Shown: positions 8,498 through 17,214, numbered from the stretch's first letter. The stretch is DNA of 64,000 nucleotides from an uncultured Eggerthellaceae bacterium (GCA_947650915.1 CANSWY010000001.1:1-64000), one strand, 5' to 3'. The notes: generated by a model not told the origin, from the sequence alone. Made by a program: numbers and translations.

Positions 8498-9724
8498 GTG
8501 CATCCGTTGCGCGGCGCGTGGGCAGATCTGAGCGTCCCGAACGCCGCCAAGCTGGTGTTGTTCGCGTGCGCGACCGGGGCCGCCGCAGGGCTGGCCTCGG
8601 TCTTTTTGTGCGTCTGCGTGGATGGGGCGTTCGGTCTTTGGCAGCGGATGCCGTGGTTGGTATGGCTCCTTCCCGTGGCGGGCGCGCTCGAGGTGCTCCT
8701 CTATCGTGCGCTCAAGCTGCCGGCTGGCTCATCCACGGAATCCGTGGTGGAGCTCATCCAGAAGAACCGGAGCGTGCCGCGCACGTTGGCTCCGGGCATC
8801 TTGGCGGCCACGTGCTTGAGCGTGGGGTGCGGGGCGTCAGTGGGCAAGGAGGCGGGCGCGCTCCAGATGGGCGCGTCGTTGGGGTCGATCATTGCGCGGC
8901 CCTTCCGCTTGCAGCAGGTGCGGCTCTCGCGCACGGAGGGGATGGACGGCTACGCTTCCGCGCTGGGGATGGCCGCTTGCTTCTCAGCTTTGTTCTTCGC
9001 GCCGCTCGGGTCGTGCGCGTTCGCCATGGAATTGTCACGCTTCAAGGGACACATCGCGCGGCATCTGCCCACGGTGCTCTTGGCATGTTTCGTCGCATTC
9101 GGTGTGGCCAGCGCCTTCGGCATCGGGGACGTGATCACGAAGGTGGAGGTGCCTGTGCTCACCTTGCCGATGGTGGGGCAGTGCATCCTGATAGGGGCGT
9201 GCGCGGCGGTGGCGGGCGGCGCGTTCTCAGGGGCGCTGCGCATCGTGCGGAGAGCCACCCTGCGCGCCTGCCGTCAGCGGATGGTGTGGGCGGCGGTGGG
9301 GGGCCTTGTGTTCGCGTGCTTGATGGCCGTCTTTTCTTGGCAGGGGTTCGCGGGCACGGGCGGCGGCCAGTTGAACGCCGCGCTGACCGGCGCGTTCGCG
9401 CCGGAGGATTTCGCAGTGAAGGCGTTGCTCACGCTGGTGTGCCTGGGCTGCTGGATCAAAGGCGGCCAGATCATGCCCGCGCTCTGCATCGGTGGCCTTC
9501 TGGGGGCCGCTACGTCCCTCATGACCGGGGGCTCCGTGCCCTTTGCGGCCGCGGTGGGGGCTATGGCCTTCTTCGCGGCGTTCGCGCGCTGTCCGCTGGC
9601 GGCCTTCCTCATGGGGTGCGAGATCTTCGGCTTCGCGCTGGCGCCCCATCTGGCGCTGGGCGTGGCGTTCGCGTCCCTCAGGCGTCCAAGTGCGAACGGG
9701 GGTCCATCAGGCCGTTCGGCATGA
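8498..9724 (+). CDS. ClC-family anion channel/antiporter
   Basis: 408 aa with a GTG start one base after the htpG stop, so translation is probably coupled. About ten hydrophobic segments are visible. GASVGKEAGALQMGASLGS matches the ClC selectivity loop (GREGP-type) and keeps the gating glutamate. GGQIMPALCIGGLLGA matches the second ion-binding loop (GGxFxPxLxxGA). It could carry chloride or fluoride; the sequence does not decide, and no fluoride riboswitch was seen. No cytoplasmic CBS domains. The last 47 bp overlap the 3' end of the convergent gene. Confidence 0.85.
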   Translation: MHPLRGAWADLSVPNAAKLVLFACATGAAAGLASVFLCVCVDGAFGLWQRMPWLVWLLPVAGALEVLLYRALKLPAGSSTESVVELIQKNRSVPRTLAPGILAATCLSVGCGASVGKEAGALQMGASLGSIIARPFRLQQVRLSRTEGMDGYASALGMAACFSALFFAPLGSCAFAMELSRFKGHIARHLPTVLLACFVAFGVASAFGIGDVITKVEVPVLTLPMVGQCILIGACAAVAGGAFSGALRIVRRATLRACRQRMVWAAVGGLVFACLMAVFSWQGFAGTGGGQLNAALTGAFAPEDFAVKALLTLVCLGCWIKGGQIMPALCIGGLLGAATSLMTGGSVPFAAAVGAMAFFAAFARCPLAAFLMGCEIFGFALAPHLALGVAFASLRRPSANGGPSGRSA

Positions 9725-10523
9725 TGCGGATCTCCGACCAGCCCAGCTCATCCAGGGCGCGGGCGGTGCGGTGGGGCCATGCGCCCAGCCCGTGCGGCGC
9801 GCAATATCCCAGGGCTTCCACCACGGTGGCGGCATGCGCCAGGTCCGCCATGGTGTCCACATCCGGCACGGGAGGCAGGTATTTCGCGGCCAGCCTGGCC
9901 GCCTTCGCCTTCCTGATGTAGGCGGGGAGCACCGTGAGCCCTTCTTCGTGGTAGAAGACGCCTTGGTGGTCGAAACGGGCGCCGCGGTTCCAGCCGATGA
10001 TGCTGACGCCCAGCTCCTGGTCGGGCGCCAGCACGATGCCAGGTTCATCCGCGTCATCCAGCTCATGCAGTGCGCGAAAGCCGCGCGTCACGTCATCGGT
10101 GGTGAGGGCCGGCATGTCCGCCCCCATGGACAGGATGCAGTCAGCGCCCGCCTTCCACGCTTTGCGGAACGCGTCATCGTAGTGCTCATCGAACGACGCG
10201 CCCGCATCCGAGATGAACTCGATGGGGCGCGGCCAGGCGCCTGAGGATTCGAAGAGCTCCTCCATGCGCGGCAGGTTCTCGGCGGGGGCGGTGGAGATCA
10301 TCAAGCGGTAGACGTCCTGTGCGTCCGCATCCGCACCTGCCGCCTCCAGCTCATCGAAGGCGGCCATGCAGGTCTCCGTCACGTCGAACAGCATGCAGTG
10401 ATACAGCACGCTGGCCGCTTCCGGCGAGAAGACGCCGTCCTTCAGCGTGGAGAGCCGCGTCTTCACCAGGCCCGGTTCAGGCAGCTTGCTGAAGAGCAGC
10501 AGCACGTTATCTCTCGTCTGCAT
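9678..10523 (-). CDS. DUF2064 (TIGR04282-type) glycosyltransferase-like protein
   Basis: 281 aa. The start NVLLLFSKLPEPGLVKTRL fits the family signature (hxxFxKxPxPGxVKTRL) of nucleotide-sugar-transferase-like folds. SMGADMPALTTDDV is the GxDxP metal/nucleotide motif, and LAPDQELGVSIIGW is the PxxDGGYxLIG-like region, here degenerate (DQE for DGG). Function is unknown; family members sit in glycolipid or cell-wall gene clusters. GGAAGGGA lies upstream of the ATG. It is monocistronic on the minus strand with the 3' end overlapping the ClC gene. Confidence 0.8.
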   Translation of the reverse strand: MQTRDNVLLLFSKLPEPGLVKTRLSTLKDGVFSPEAASVLYHCMLFDVTETCMAAFDELEAAGADADAQDVYRLMISTAPAENLPRMEELFESSGAWPRPIEFISDAGASFDEHYDDAFRKAWKAGADCILSMGADMPALTTDDVTRGFRALHELDDADEPGIVLAPDQELGVSIIGWNRGARFDHQGVFYHEEGLTVLPAYIRKAKAARLAAKYLPPVPDVDTMADLAHAATVVEALGYCAPHGLGAWPHRTARALDELGWSEIRIMPNGLMDPRSHLDA

Positions 10524-10566
10524 GGCTCCACATCCCTTCCGTCCGCGTCCAGATGTCCCTGTTCCG

Positions 10567-10593
10567 TTGATTCTCTCACATCCGTGCTATACT
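10567..10593 (+). promoter_or_regulatory. Promoter of the amino-acid ABC transporter
   Basis: TATACT (10588-10593) is preceded by TGC, an extended -10 element. TTGATT (10567-10572) lies 15 bp upstream and is a possible -35. Transcription would start about 58 bases before the ATG. Confidence 0.6.
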
Positions 10594-10657
10594 CACGGTG
10601 CTTTATCACAGTAGAGCAACAGTGCGCTGAAGCGCAGTCGAGGGGAAGAGAGAACGC

Positions 10658-11515
10658 ATGAAGAAGAAGTTCCTGAAAGCGGCCGTGGCAGCTTGCACGC
10701 TGGCGCTGGGCGCGGTGGTCCTGGCCGGGTGCACCTCCGGTGCCAGCAGCAGCGCATCAAGCTCTGCGGCGGCTGATGCGGGGGATGGGGCGGATGCCAG
10801 CGGAGACATCTCCACGCTGATCGTCGGCTTCGACAATTCCTACCCGCCCTACGGCTACATCGGCGATGACGGCGAATACACCGGCTTCGACCTCGACCTG
10901 GCCGCGGCGGTGGCCGAGGCGAACGGCTGGCAGCTGGAGCTCATGCCCATCGACTGGGACGCGAAGGACGCGCTTCTGGGCCAGGGGGACGTGAACTGCA
11001 TCTGGAACGGCTTCACCATGGAGGGCCGCGAAGACGGCTACACTTTCTCTGAGCCGTACATGCTCAACGAGCAGGTCATCGTGACCCGCGCTGATTCCGG
11101 CATCGCCTCTGAGGCGGATCTGGCGGGCAAGGTGGTCATCACCCAGATAGATTCTGCGGCGCTGGACGTGCTGGAGGGGGACAAGAAGGACCTGGCGGAC
11201 ACCTTCGGTCGCCTGGACACCGTCTCTGACTACAACAACGCGTTCCTGCAGCTGGAGAGCGGCACGGTGGACGCGGTGGCGTGCGACCTGTCCATCGCGG
11301 CGTACCAGATGGCCGCGAAGCCGGACGTGTACGTGCAGCTGCCGGACGCGCTGAGCTCCGAGCACTACGCGGTGGGCTTCAAGAAGGGCAGCGACGCGCT
11401 GGCGCAGAAGGTGACGGAGAGCCTCAAGGCCCTCTATGAGGATGGCACGGTGGCTGAGATCTGCGCGAAGTACGCTGACCAGGGTCTGGATGAGAGCAAC
11501 TGGATCCTGAAGTAG
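10658..11515 (+). CDS. Amino-acid ABC transporter substrate-binding lipoprotein
   Basis: 285 aa. A lipoprotein signal peptide ends in the lipobox VLAGC (lipidated Cys about residue 25), followed by a Ser/Ala-rich linker. The mature part is a family-3 (GlnH/FliY-type) solute-binding protein: VGFDNSYPPYGY, GFDLDLAAAVAEANGW, LLGQGDVNCIWNGFT and EPYMLNEQVIV. It captures a polar amino acid at the membrane surface for the permease and ATPase downstream. Substrate identity (glutamine, cystine or other) cannot be fixed from sequence alone. Confidence 0.92.
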   Translation: MKKKFLKAAVAACTLALGAVVLAGCTSGASSSASSSAAADAGDGADASGDISTLIVGFDNSYPPYGYIGDDGEYTGFDLDLAAAVAEANGWQLELMPIDWDAKDALLGQGDVNCIWNGFTMEGREDGYTFSEPYMLNEQVIVTRADSGIASEADLAGKVVITQIDSAALDVLEGDKKDLADTFGRLDTVSDYNNAFLQLESGTVDAVACDLSIAAYQMAAKPDVYVQLPDALSSEHYAVGFKKGSDALAQKVTESLKALYEDGTVAEICAKYADQGLDESNWILK

Positions 11516-11539
11516 GAACGTCTATCTGAGCACTGATGG

Positions 11540-11571
11540 GAAGAGGCTGTGCAGGAGCGCAGCCTCTTCTT
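11540..11571 (+). promoter_or_regulatory. Intra-operon hairpin between substrate-binding protein and permease
   Basis: A 10-bp perfect stem GAAGAGGCTG/CAGCCTCTTC (11540-11549 with 11560-11569) has a 10-base loop and is followed by only TT. It sits 24 bases after the lipoprotein stop and 25 before the permease start. Such hairpins commonly protect the upstream message or partly terminate transcription, giving excess binding protein. Confidence 0.65.
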
Positions 11572-11596
11572 CGCTGACAGGGAGAGGTGGGTTGCT

Positions 11597-12250
11597 GTGG
11601 AATTCGGCGTGATGCTGGGCCTGTTGGGAGAGGGCCTCATGCTCACCGCGCAGATCTTCGTGGTGACGCTCATCGGGTCGCTGCCGTTGGGCGTGGTGGT
11701 GGCGCTCTGCCGCATGAGCCGGTTCGCGCCCCTGGCGTGGCTGGCGAAGTTCTACATCTCCATCCTGCGCGGCACGCCGCTCATGCTGCAGCTCATGGCC
11801 ATCATGTTCGGCCCGTATTACCTCTTCGGGCTGCAGATGGGCCCTGATTGGAAGTTCATCGCCTGCGACATCGGCTTCATACTGAACTATGCGGCGTATT
11901 TCGGAGAGATCTACCGCAGCGGCATCCAGTCCATCCCGCGCGGCCAGTATGAAGCCGCAGAAGTGCTGGGCTACACGCGTGCGCAGACGTTCATGAAGAT
12001 CGTGCTGCCGCAGGTGATCAAGCGGATCCTGCCCGCCATGGGCAATGAGATCATCACGCTGGTGAAGGACACGTCGCTGGCCTTCGTGCTGGGCATCGCG
12101 GAGATGTTCAGCCAGGCGAAGGCGCTGGCCGCGCGCGAGGTGTCCATGATCCCGTACGCGGTGGCGGCGCTCATCTACTGGGTGTTCTGCCTGCTCATCG
12201 AATTCATTTTGAACCGGGTTGAGAAGAGGATGGACTACTACCATGACTGA
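11597..12250 (+). CDS. Amino-acid ABC transporter permease (HisM/GlnP type)
   Basis: 217 aa from the GTG at 11597, supported by GGGAGAGGTGG just upstream. A longer in-frame ATG at 11549 falls inside the upstream hairpin and is unlikely. The hydrophobic segments include GLMLTAQIFVVTLIGSLPLG. The permease signature region is FGEIYRSGIQSIPRGQYEAA (EAA loop, contacts the ATPase), and LRGTPLMLQL is the family hallmark. The 3' end overlaps the ATPase gene by 8 bp. Confidence 0.93.
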   Translation: MEFGVMLGLLGEGLMLTAQIFVVTLIGSLPLGVVVALCRMSRFAPLAWLAKFYISILRGTPLMLQLMAIMFGPYYLFGLQMGPDWKFIACDIGFILNYAAYFGEIYRSGIQSIPRGQYEAAEVLGYTRAQTFMKIVLPQVIKRILPAMGNEIITLVKDTSLAFVLGIAEMFSQAKALAAREVSMIPYAVAALIYWVFCLLIEFILNRVEKRMDYYHD

Positions 12251-13043
12251 TGCCGTGTCTGCAAGGAATGCGTGCGCGGCGGACGCCGTCGTCACGCTCG
12301 AAGGCGCCACCAAGAGCTTCGGCGCGAACCAGGTGCTGAAGGGCATCTCCCTGGAGGTGTGCGAAGGGGACGTGCTGGCCATCATCGGGCCGTCAGGCGG
12401 CGGCAAGTCCACGCTCCTTCGCTGCCTCACCATGCTGGAGACGCTGGATGGGGGGAGCCTCTCCTACGGGGACGTGCGGGTGTGCGCTGATGACGGCGGT
12501 GGGCGCGCCATCTACGGCGGCAAGGACGTCATCCGTGAGGCGAAGACGCGCTTCGGGCTGGTGTTCCAGGATTTCAACCTCTTCCCGCATTACACCGTCT
12601 TGAAGAACGTGACTGACCCGCTCGTGAGCGTGCACAAGGTGGCGAAAGCTGAAGCGGAGGAGCGCGGGCGGGAGCTGCTGCGCAAGATGGGACTTTCCGG
12701 CAAGGAGGACATGGTCCCCTGCGAGCTTTCCGGCGGCCAGCAGCAGCGCGTGGCCATCGCGCGCGCCCTGGCCATGAATCCGCAGGTGCTGTATTTCGAC
12801 GAACCCACCAGCGCGTTGGATCCGGAGCTGACCCGGGAGGTGCTGCGCGTGATCCGCGAGCTGGCGGAGGAGCGCATGACCATGGTGATCGTTACCCATG
12901 AGATGGCCTTCGCCCGCGATGTGGCGGACAAGCTCATCTTCATGGACGGCGGGCAGGTGGTGGAGCGCGGACGTGCGGCGGATGTCATCAACGCGCCGAA
13001 GCACGAGCGCACCCGCGCCTTCCTCTCCGGCTACGCCTCCTGA
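12243..13043 (+). CDS. Amino-acid ABC transporter ATP-binding protein (GlnQ type)
   Basis: 266 aa from the ATG at 12243, which overlaps the permease stop by 8 bp. Walker A is GPSGGGKST, the Q loop FGLVFQDFNLFPH, the signature ELSGGQQQRVAIARAL, Walker B VLYFDEPTSALD and the switch His VTHEMAF. The segment after Walker A carries an extra insertion (VCADDGGGRAIYGGKDVIRE) compared with typical 240-aa GlnQ. It powers uptake through the preceding permease. The next gene (htrA) is separated by 377 bp holding repeats. Confidence 0.95.
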   Translation: MTDAVSARNACAADAVVTLEGATKSFGANQVLKGISLEVCEGDVLAIIGPSGGGKSTLLRCLTMLETLDGGSLSYGDVRVCADDGGGRAIYGGKDVIREAKTRFGLVFQDFNLFPHYTVLKNVTDPLVSVHKVAKAEAEERGRELLRKMGLSGKEDMVPCELSGGQQQRVAIARALAMNPQVLYFDEPTSALDPELTREVLRVIRELAEERMTMVIVTHEMAFARDVADKLIFMDGGQVVERGRAADVINAPKHERTRAFLSGYAS

Positions 13044-13095
13044 TCCCGCTGCAGTCATCGAAACGACGTCCCAGATCGCACCCGTGAGGTTGCCT

Positions 13096-13125
13096 GATGT
13101 GCAAAAGGGACGTCCCAAATTGCAC
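13096..13125 (+). repeat. Half-unit (left arm) of the palindromic repeat
   Basis: A 30-bp left arm, identical in its core to copy 1 (GTGCAAAAGGGACGTCCC), 44 bp upstream of full copy 3. The 14-bp spacer CCGTGAGGTTGCCT shares GGTTGCC with the spacer at copy 1. A further truncated arm core at 13065-13081 keeps the 44-bp register. Confidence 0.85.
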
Positions 13126-13139
13126 CCGTGAGGTTGCCT

Positions 13140-13237
13140 GATGTGCAAAAGGGACGTCCTAAATTGCACATAGGAACTGTCTTTCAGTGCTCATTCTCTT
13201 ATTCTATGTGCAATTTGGAACGTCCCTTTTGCACATC
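13140..13237 (+). repeat. 98-bp palindromic intergenic repeat, copy 3
   Basis: Full element in the same orientation as copies 1, 2, 4 and 6, with loop core AGTGCTCATTCTCTTATTC. The left arm has GGGACGTCCT where other copies have GGGACGTCCC. It lies between co-directional genes. Confidence 0.9.
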
Positions 13238-13253
13238 AGCAGCACCCCCCCTG

Positions 13254-13285
13254 CTCTGTGCGATCCGGAACGTCCCTTCCGCATC
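13254..13285 (+). repeat. Degenerate right-arm fragment of the palindromic repeat
   Basis: CTCTGTGCGATCCGGAACGT followed by CCCTTCCGCATC resembles the right arm of the repeat. Its CTCTGTG start matches the copy-5 subtype (43191-43290) better than the neighbouring copy 3. Confidence 0.6.
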
Positions 13286-13420
13286 CGTGGGGCAGACGCC
13301 GTTCGATGTACACCGTTCGGTGTATTTTGGCAAAGAGAAGATGACGGATGGGCAAGCTCGGCTTTCCATGACCTGCCAGATGATAGTGTCTGCGGCAGCA
13401 TCGTGAAAGGAGCAAGACCC

Positions 13421-14947
13421 ATGACTGACAACCCTTACGGACAGAACCCCCAGCCCGGAAGCGCTGGCGCCTCTGACCCCGGCGCGCCGCAACCTCAGCC
13501 ATCGGCCTATCATGCAGCCTATGGCGTGAGCCCTGAGGCGCCCGTTGCGGATGCCCAGGCCACGCAGCCTCTGCCCTCCGGCCAGCCCTATGCGAACGCT
13601 TCGGCCGCGCACGCGCCTGGCCACGCGGCGCAGACGGCTCCGTCCCATGCGGCCGCAAGCGCCGCTTTGGCACCTGCGAAGCCCTCGGGCGGGAAGACGT
13701 TCCTCATCGCGTTCGCGGGGGCGCTGGTGGCGTGCCTGCTGGCGTTCGGTGTGGCTGCCGCCTTGGGCGCCATGGGCCAGCCTGCTGCCAACGTGAACCT
13801 GGGCGCCAGCACGGCGGGAAGCGTCGAGGCCACTGAAGCGGAAGCGTCTCTGGCTGAAGCGGTGGCTGACAAGTGCCTGCCCTCCGTGGCTTCCATCACC
13901 GTCTATTCCACCTCTGCCGGCTCCTCCGGCAACCCCCTTTATGATTATTTCAACGGCGGTTCATCCAACAATGGCGGCGAAGTGGAGGCCGGTCTGGGTT
14001 CGGGCGTGGTGCTCTCCGAGGACGGGTATGTGATCACGAACAACCATGTGGTCTCCGGCGGCAGCCGTTTCGCCGTCACCATCGAAGGCGAGACCCATGA
14101 TGCTGACCTGGTGGGCACGGATGCCAGCTCTGATGTGGCCATCCTCAAAGTGAAGGACGTGACCGGTCTCACGCCCATCGAAGTGGCGGATTCCGACAAC
14201 ATCACCATCGGGGAATGGGTCATGTCCATCGGCAGCCCCTTCGGCTTGGAGCAGTCCGTGGCCACGGGCATCATCTCGGCCACCAGCCGCTCTCAGATCA
14301 TGGATGCTTCTGAGTATTCCAGCGGGTCGGGCGAGGTGGTCATCTACCCGAACCTGATCCAGACGGACGCCGCCATCAACCCGGGCAATTCCGGTGGCGC
14401 TCTGGTGGATGCGAACGGCCAGCTGGTGGGCATCAACACGTTGATCACCAGCTATTCGGGCAACTATTCCGGCGTGGGCTTCGCCATCCCGGCCAACTAT
14501 GCCATGGGGCTTGCCAAAGACATCATCTCTGGCAAGGAACCAACCCACGCGCAGCTGGGCGTGAGCCTCTCCACGGTGAACGCGTCCATCTCTGAGCGCT
14601 ACGGTTTCTCCTCTGATGAAGGCGCGTATGTGTCCGCTGTCACCGAAGGCAGCGGTGCGGCTGACGCGGGGATCCAGAAAGGCGACATCATCGTCGGGTT
14701 CGACGGGCAGACCGTCTCTTCCGCCAGCGATCTCATGATGGACGTGCGCACGAAAGCGCCGGGAGATGAGGTCACCATCACGGTGAACCGTGACGGCGAG
14801 ACGATGGACTTCCAGGTGACGCTGGGCTCTGACGAGGCCAGCCAGAAGGCGAAGGCCGAGCAACAGCAACATCAGCAACAGCAGCAACAGGACAGCGGGC
14901 GTTTCGGGTCCGGCATCTACGATCCCTACGGTCTGTTCGGCAACTGA
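13421..14947 (+). CDS. HtrA/DegP-like membrane serine protease
   Basis: 508 aa from the ATG at 13421 (GAAAGGAG 8 bases upstream). The in-frame extension upstream is only repeat sequence. An Ala/Pro/Gln-rich cytoplasmic tail (1-90) is followed by one TM (about 92-115). The trypsin-like domain has catalytic His209 (TNNHVV), Asp238 (SSDVAIL) and Ser324 (NPGNSGGAL). One PDZ domain (about 377-470, AGIQKGDIIVGFDG) precedes a poly-Gln tail. It degrades or refolds damaged exported proteins on the outer face of the membrane. Actinobacterial HtrA proteins share this tail-TM-protease-PDZ layout. Confidence 0.93.
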   Translation: MTDNPYGQNPQPGSAGASDPGAPQPQPSAYHAAYGVSPEAPVADAQATQPLPSGQPYANASAAHAPGHAAQTAPSHAAASAALAPAKPSGGKTFLIAFAGALVACLLAFGVAAALGAMGQPAANVNLGASTAGSVEATEAEASLAEAVADKCLPSVASITVYSTSAGSSGNPLYDYFNGGSSNNGGEVEAGLGSGVVLSEDGYVITNNHVVSGGSRFAVTIEGETHDADLVGTDASSDVAILKVKDVTGLTPIEVADSDNITIGEWVMSIGSPFGLEQSVATGIISATSRSQIMDASEYSSGSGEVVIYPNLIQTDAAINPGNSGGALVDANGQLVGINTLITSYSGNYSGVGFAIPANYAMGLAKDIISGKEPTHAQLGVSLSTVNASISERYGFSSDEGAYVSAVTEGSGAADAGIQKGDIIVGFDGQTVSSASDLMMDVRTKAPGDEVTITVNRDGETMDFQVTLGSDEASQKAKAEQQQHQQQQQQDSGRFGSGIYDPYGLFGN

Positions 14948-14980
14948 TCGCCTTCCGTCCTGCTGGGCGCGGAGGGTCCA

Positions 14981-15018
14981 AGGAAGGCCGCTTCCCATAT
15001 CGGGGGCGGCCTTTCCGC
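14981..15018 (+). terminator. Possible terminator hairpin after htrA
   Basis: GGAAGGCCGC (14982-14991) pairs with GCGGCCTTTCC (15006-15016) with one bulged T, around a 14-base loop. No clear U tract follows, so it may be a weak or factor-dependent terminator separating htrA from pyrH. Confidence 0.45.
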
Positions 15019-15027
15019 GCAATGGGG

Positions 15028-15033
15028 TAAGAT
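15028..15033 (+). promoter_or_regulatory. Candidate -10 element of pyrH
   Basis: TAAGAT lies 43 bases before the pyrH ATG and just behind the hairpin that closes htrA. The same hexamer occurs upstream of ispG (29929) and fabG (36779). No good -35 was seen. Confidence 0.4.
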
Positions 15034-15075
15034 ATCCGGAACGCTTTGAGAACCCGCGCGGAAAGGATCATCTGC

Positions 15076-15804
15076 ATGTCTGAAGGGTATCAGTATCAGC
15101 GAGTGCTTCTGAAACTGTCCGGTGAGGCCTTGGCGGGGGATCTGGGCTACGGCATCGACCCGAAAGTGGTGGATGACCTGGCAGAGCAGATCGCAGAGAT
15201 CGTGAAGGACGGCGTGCAGCTGGCCGTGGTGGTGGGCGGCGGCAACATCTTCCGCGGGCTTTCGGGCTCTGCTGAGGGCATGGACCGGGCACAGGCGGAC
15301 TACATCGGGATGCTGGCCACGGTGATGAACGCGCTGGCCCTCCAGGATGCGTTCGAACGGCACGGCATCTATTCGCGCGTGCAGAGCGCCATCAACATGC
15401 AGGAGGTCAGCGAACCCTACATCCGCAGGCGCGCCCTGCGCCATCTGGAGAAGGGCCGCGTGGTCATCCTGGCGGCCGGCACGGGCAATCCGTATTTCAC
15501 CACAGACACTACCGCAGCGCTCCGCGCGTGCGAACTGGACGTGGATTGCCTCATGAAGGCCACCAAGGTGGACGGCGTGTATGACGCTGATCCGAAGACG
15601 TGCCCTGACGCCACGCGGTTCGACAAGATCACCTACATGGAAGTGCTGTCGCAGGGTTTGAATGTGATGGACGCCACGGCAACGTCTCTGTGCATGGACA
15701 ACGATGTGCCCATGATCGTGTTCGACCTGACGAAGACGGGCAACATCAAGCGCGCGCTCCAAGGCGAGGACATCGGCACGGTTGTCTATTCGGAAGAGGC
15801 GTGA
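15076..15804 (+). CDS. pyrH: UMP kinase
   Basis: 242 aa from the ATG at 15076 (GAAAGGA 9 bases upstream); a longer in-frame start adds ten residues without family support. The protein starts [15 protein letters not shown] (nucleotide-binding K-x-SGE), continues [12 protein letters not shown] and [22 protein letters not shown], and ends in the amino-acid-kinase C-terminal block [16 protein letters not shown]. It phosphorylates UMP to UDP in pyrimidine synthesis. The pyrH-frr-uppS-cdsA order is the widespread bacterial arrangement. Confidence 0.96.
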   Translation: MSEGYQYQRVLLKLSGEALAGDLGYGIDPKVVDDLAEQIAEIVKDGVQLAVVVGGGNIFRGLSGSAEGMDRAQADYIGMLATVMNALALQDAFERHGIYSRVQSAINMQEVSEPYIRRRALRHLEKGRVVILAAGTGNPYFTTDTTAALRACELDVDCLMKATKVDGVYDADPKTCPDATRFDKITYMEVLSQGLNVMDATATSLCMDNDVPMIVFDLTKTGNIKRALQGEDIGTVVYSEEA

Positions 15805-15861
15805 CGCGCAACTGGCATGAGGCAATGATGCCCCGGAGGGGGAGAGGGAGGCACGGAGAGC

Positions 15862-16425
15862 ATGGCTGATGTTGATGAGATCATGATGGATGTGGAAGAG
15901 CGGATGGACAAGGCGCTCACCGCGCTCCATGAGAATTTCGCCAGCGTTCGCACCGGGCGCGCGAATGCCATGGTGCTGGATCGCATCGTGGTGGATTACT
16001 ACGGCGTTCCAACACCGGTGAACCAGATGGCGGGCATCAAGAGCCCGGATGCGCATCTGCTGGTGATAGAGCCGTGGGACAAGTCCTCCTTGAAAGAGAT
16101 CGAACGCGCCATCCTTGAGAGCGACCTGGGCGTCACGCCCAACAACGATGGGTCGGTCATCCGTCTGCCGTTCCCGGCGCTCACTGAAGAGCGACGCCGT
16201 GAGCTGGTGAAGACGTGCAGCAAGTATGCGGAGGAGTGCCGCGTGGCCATCCGCAATGCGCGCCGTGATGGCAACTCTGAGGTGGAGAAGGCCCAGAAGA
16301 ACGAAGGGCTGCCCGAAGATGAGGCCCACCGCGCTGAGGCTGAGATCCAGAAACTCACGGATGCGCACATCGCTTCGGTGGACGAGGCGCTGAAGAAAAA
16401 AGAAGCCGACATCATGGAGGTCTGA
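15862..16425 (+). CDS. frr: Ribosome recycling factor
   Basis: 187 aa, typical length 185. It has ASVRTGRANAMVLD near the N-terminus, YYGVPTPVNQMAGI in domain II, and the helical bundle block PLTEERRRELVK (here PALTEERRRELVKTCSKYAEE). A Glu/Lys-rich C-terminal helix ends KKKEADIMEV. It splits post-termination ribosomes together with EF-G. Weak Shine-Dalgarno GGAGGCACGGAG upstream. Confidence 0.97.
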   Translation: MADVDEIMMDVEERMDKALTALHENFASVRTGRANAMVLDRIVVDYYGVPTPVNQMAGIKSPDAHLLVIEPWDKSSLKEIERAILESDLGVTPNNDGSVIRLPFPALTEERRRELVKTCSKYAEECRVAIRNARRDGNSEVEKAQKNEGLPEDEAHRAEAEIQKLTDAHIASVDEALKKKEADIMEV

Positions 16426-16438
16426 GGCCTTCCCTGTC

Positions 16439-17212
16439 GTGAACAAGCCGCTCTCCCAGATATTTCCGAACCTGCCGGATAGCCTGTCCTATGACGGGCT
16501 TGAAGAGGCGTGCATCCCGCAGCATATCGCCGTCATCATGGATGGCAACGGGCGTTGGGCCAAAAAGCGCATGATGAACCGCCTGAAGGGGCATCGCGCC
16601 GGGATAGAGGCGGTGCGCGAGACCATCCGCTGCGCATCTGATCTGGGCGTGTGCTATCTCACCATCTATTCCTTCTCAACGGAGAACTGGAAGCGTCCTG
16701 AAGACGAGGTGGACGGCCTCATGGATCTGTTCGCCAAGACCATGTTGGCAGAGGTGGACGGCCTTGATGCAGAAGGCGTGCGCGTCATGACCATCGGGGA
16801 CCTGTCCGTGCTGCCGGATGAGACACGGAAGGCGTTCGAGGCCGCCTGGGAGCAGACGAAGGACAACGAGGGCATGACGCTGGTGGTGGCGGTGAACTAC
16901 GGCAGCCGCGCGGAGATTGCACGAGCGGCGCGCCAGCTGGCGGCAGAGGCGGCCGATCCGGACTGCGGTCTCAGCGCTGAGGACGTCACGGAAGAGGCGG
17001 TGGCGCAGAGGCTCTTCACGGCCTCCGTCCCTGATCCTGAGGTGATCATCCGCACCAGCGGCGAGATGCGTTTGTCCAACTTCCTGCTCTGGCAATCCGC
17101 CTATGCGGAACTGGTCTGCACTGACGTGCTTTGGCCTGATTTCGACCGGTATGAACTGCTCCGCTGCTTGCTGGACTACCAGGGACGTTCGCGCCGGTTC
17201 GGGGGCGTCTGA
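16439..17212 (+). CDS. uppS: Isoprenyl transferase (undecaprenyl diphosphate synthase)
   Basis: 257 aa with a GTG start. The catalytic MDGNGRWAKKR block (Asp for Mg-diphosphate) is followed by GHRAGIEAVR, YSFSTENWKRP and EVIIRTSGEMRLSNFLLWQSAYAE (split here: RTSGEMRLSNFLLWQ), which are all UppS signatures. It makes the C55 lipid carrier for peptidoglycan and wall polymers. The frr stop is 13 bases upstream and the cdsA start is 2 bases downstream. Confidence 0.96.
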   Translation: MNKPLSQIFPNLPDSLSYDGLEEACIPQHIAVIMDGNGRWAKKRMMNRLKGHRAGIEAVRETIRCASDLGVCYLTIYSFSTENWKRPEDEVDGLMDLFAKTMLAEVDGLDAEGVRVMTIGDLSVLPDETRKAFEAAWEQTKDNEGMTLVVAVNYGSRAEIARAARQLAAEAADPDCGLSAEDVTEEAVAQRLFTASVPDPEVIIRTSGEMRLSNFLLWQSAYAELVCTDVLWPDFDRYELLRCLLDYQGRSRRFGGV

Positions 17213-17214
17213 GG

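Larger units (their letters stand above)
13044..13420. other. Gene-free intergenic region carrying a repeat array
   Basis: 377 bp between the ABC ATPase gene and htrA. It holds a truncated left-arm core (GACGTCCCAGATCGCAC, 13065-13081), a half-unit (13096-13125), full copy 3 (13140-13237) and a right-arm fragment of another subtype (13254-13285). The GACGTCC cores at 13065, 13109 and 13153 are exactly 44 bp apart. The remainder (13286-13405) is the htrA leader; I see no clear -10 there. Confidence 0.8.

Noticed and set aside
8498-9724. Fluoride riboswitch upstream of the ClC gene
   Set aside because: Only one base separates htpG and the ClC start, so there is no leader to hold a riboswitch.
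8518-9921. 467-aa frame overlapping the ClC gene
   Set aside because: Out-of-frame shadow with Gly/Arg-rich low-complexity sequence; the ClC frame has clear family motifs.
11549-11596. Upstream ATG (11549) as start of the ABC permease
   Set aside because: It lies in the loop of a 10-bp hairpin without a ribosome-binding site; the GTG at 11597 has one and fits the family length.
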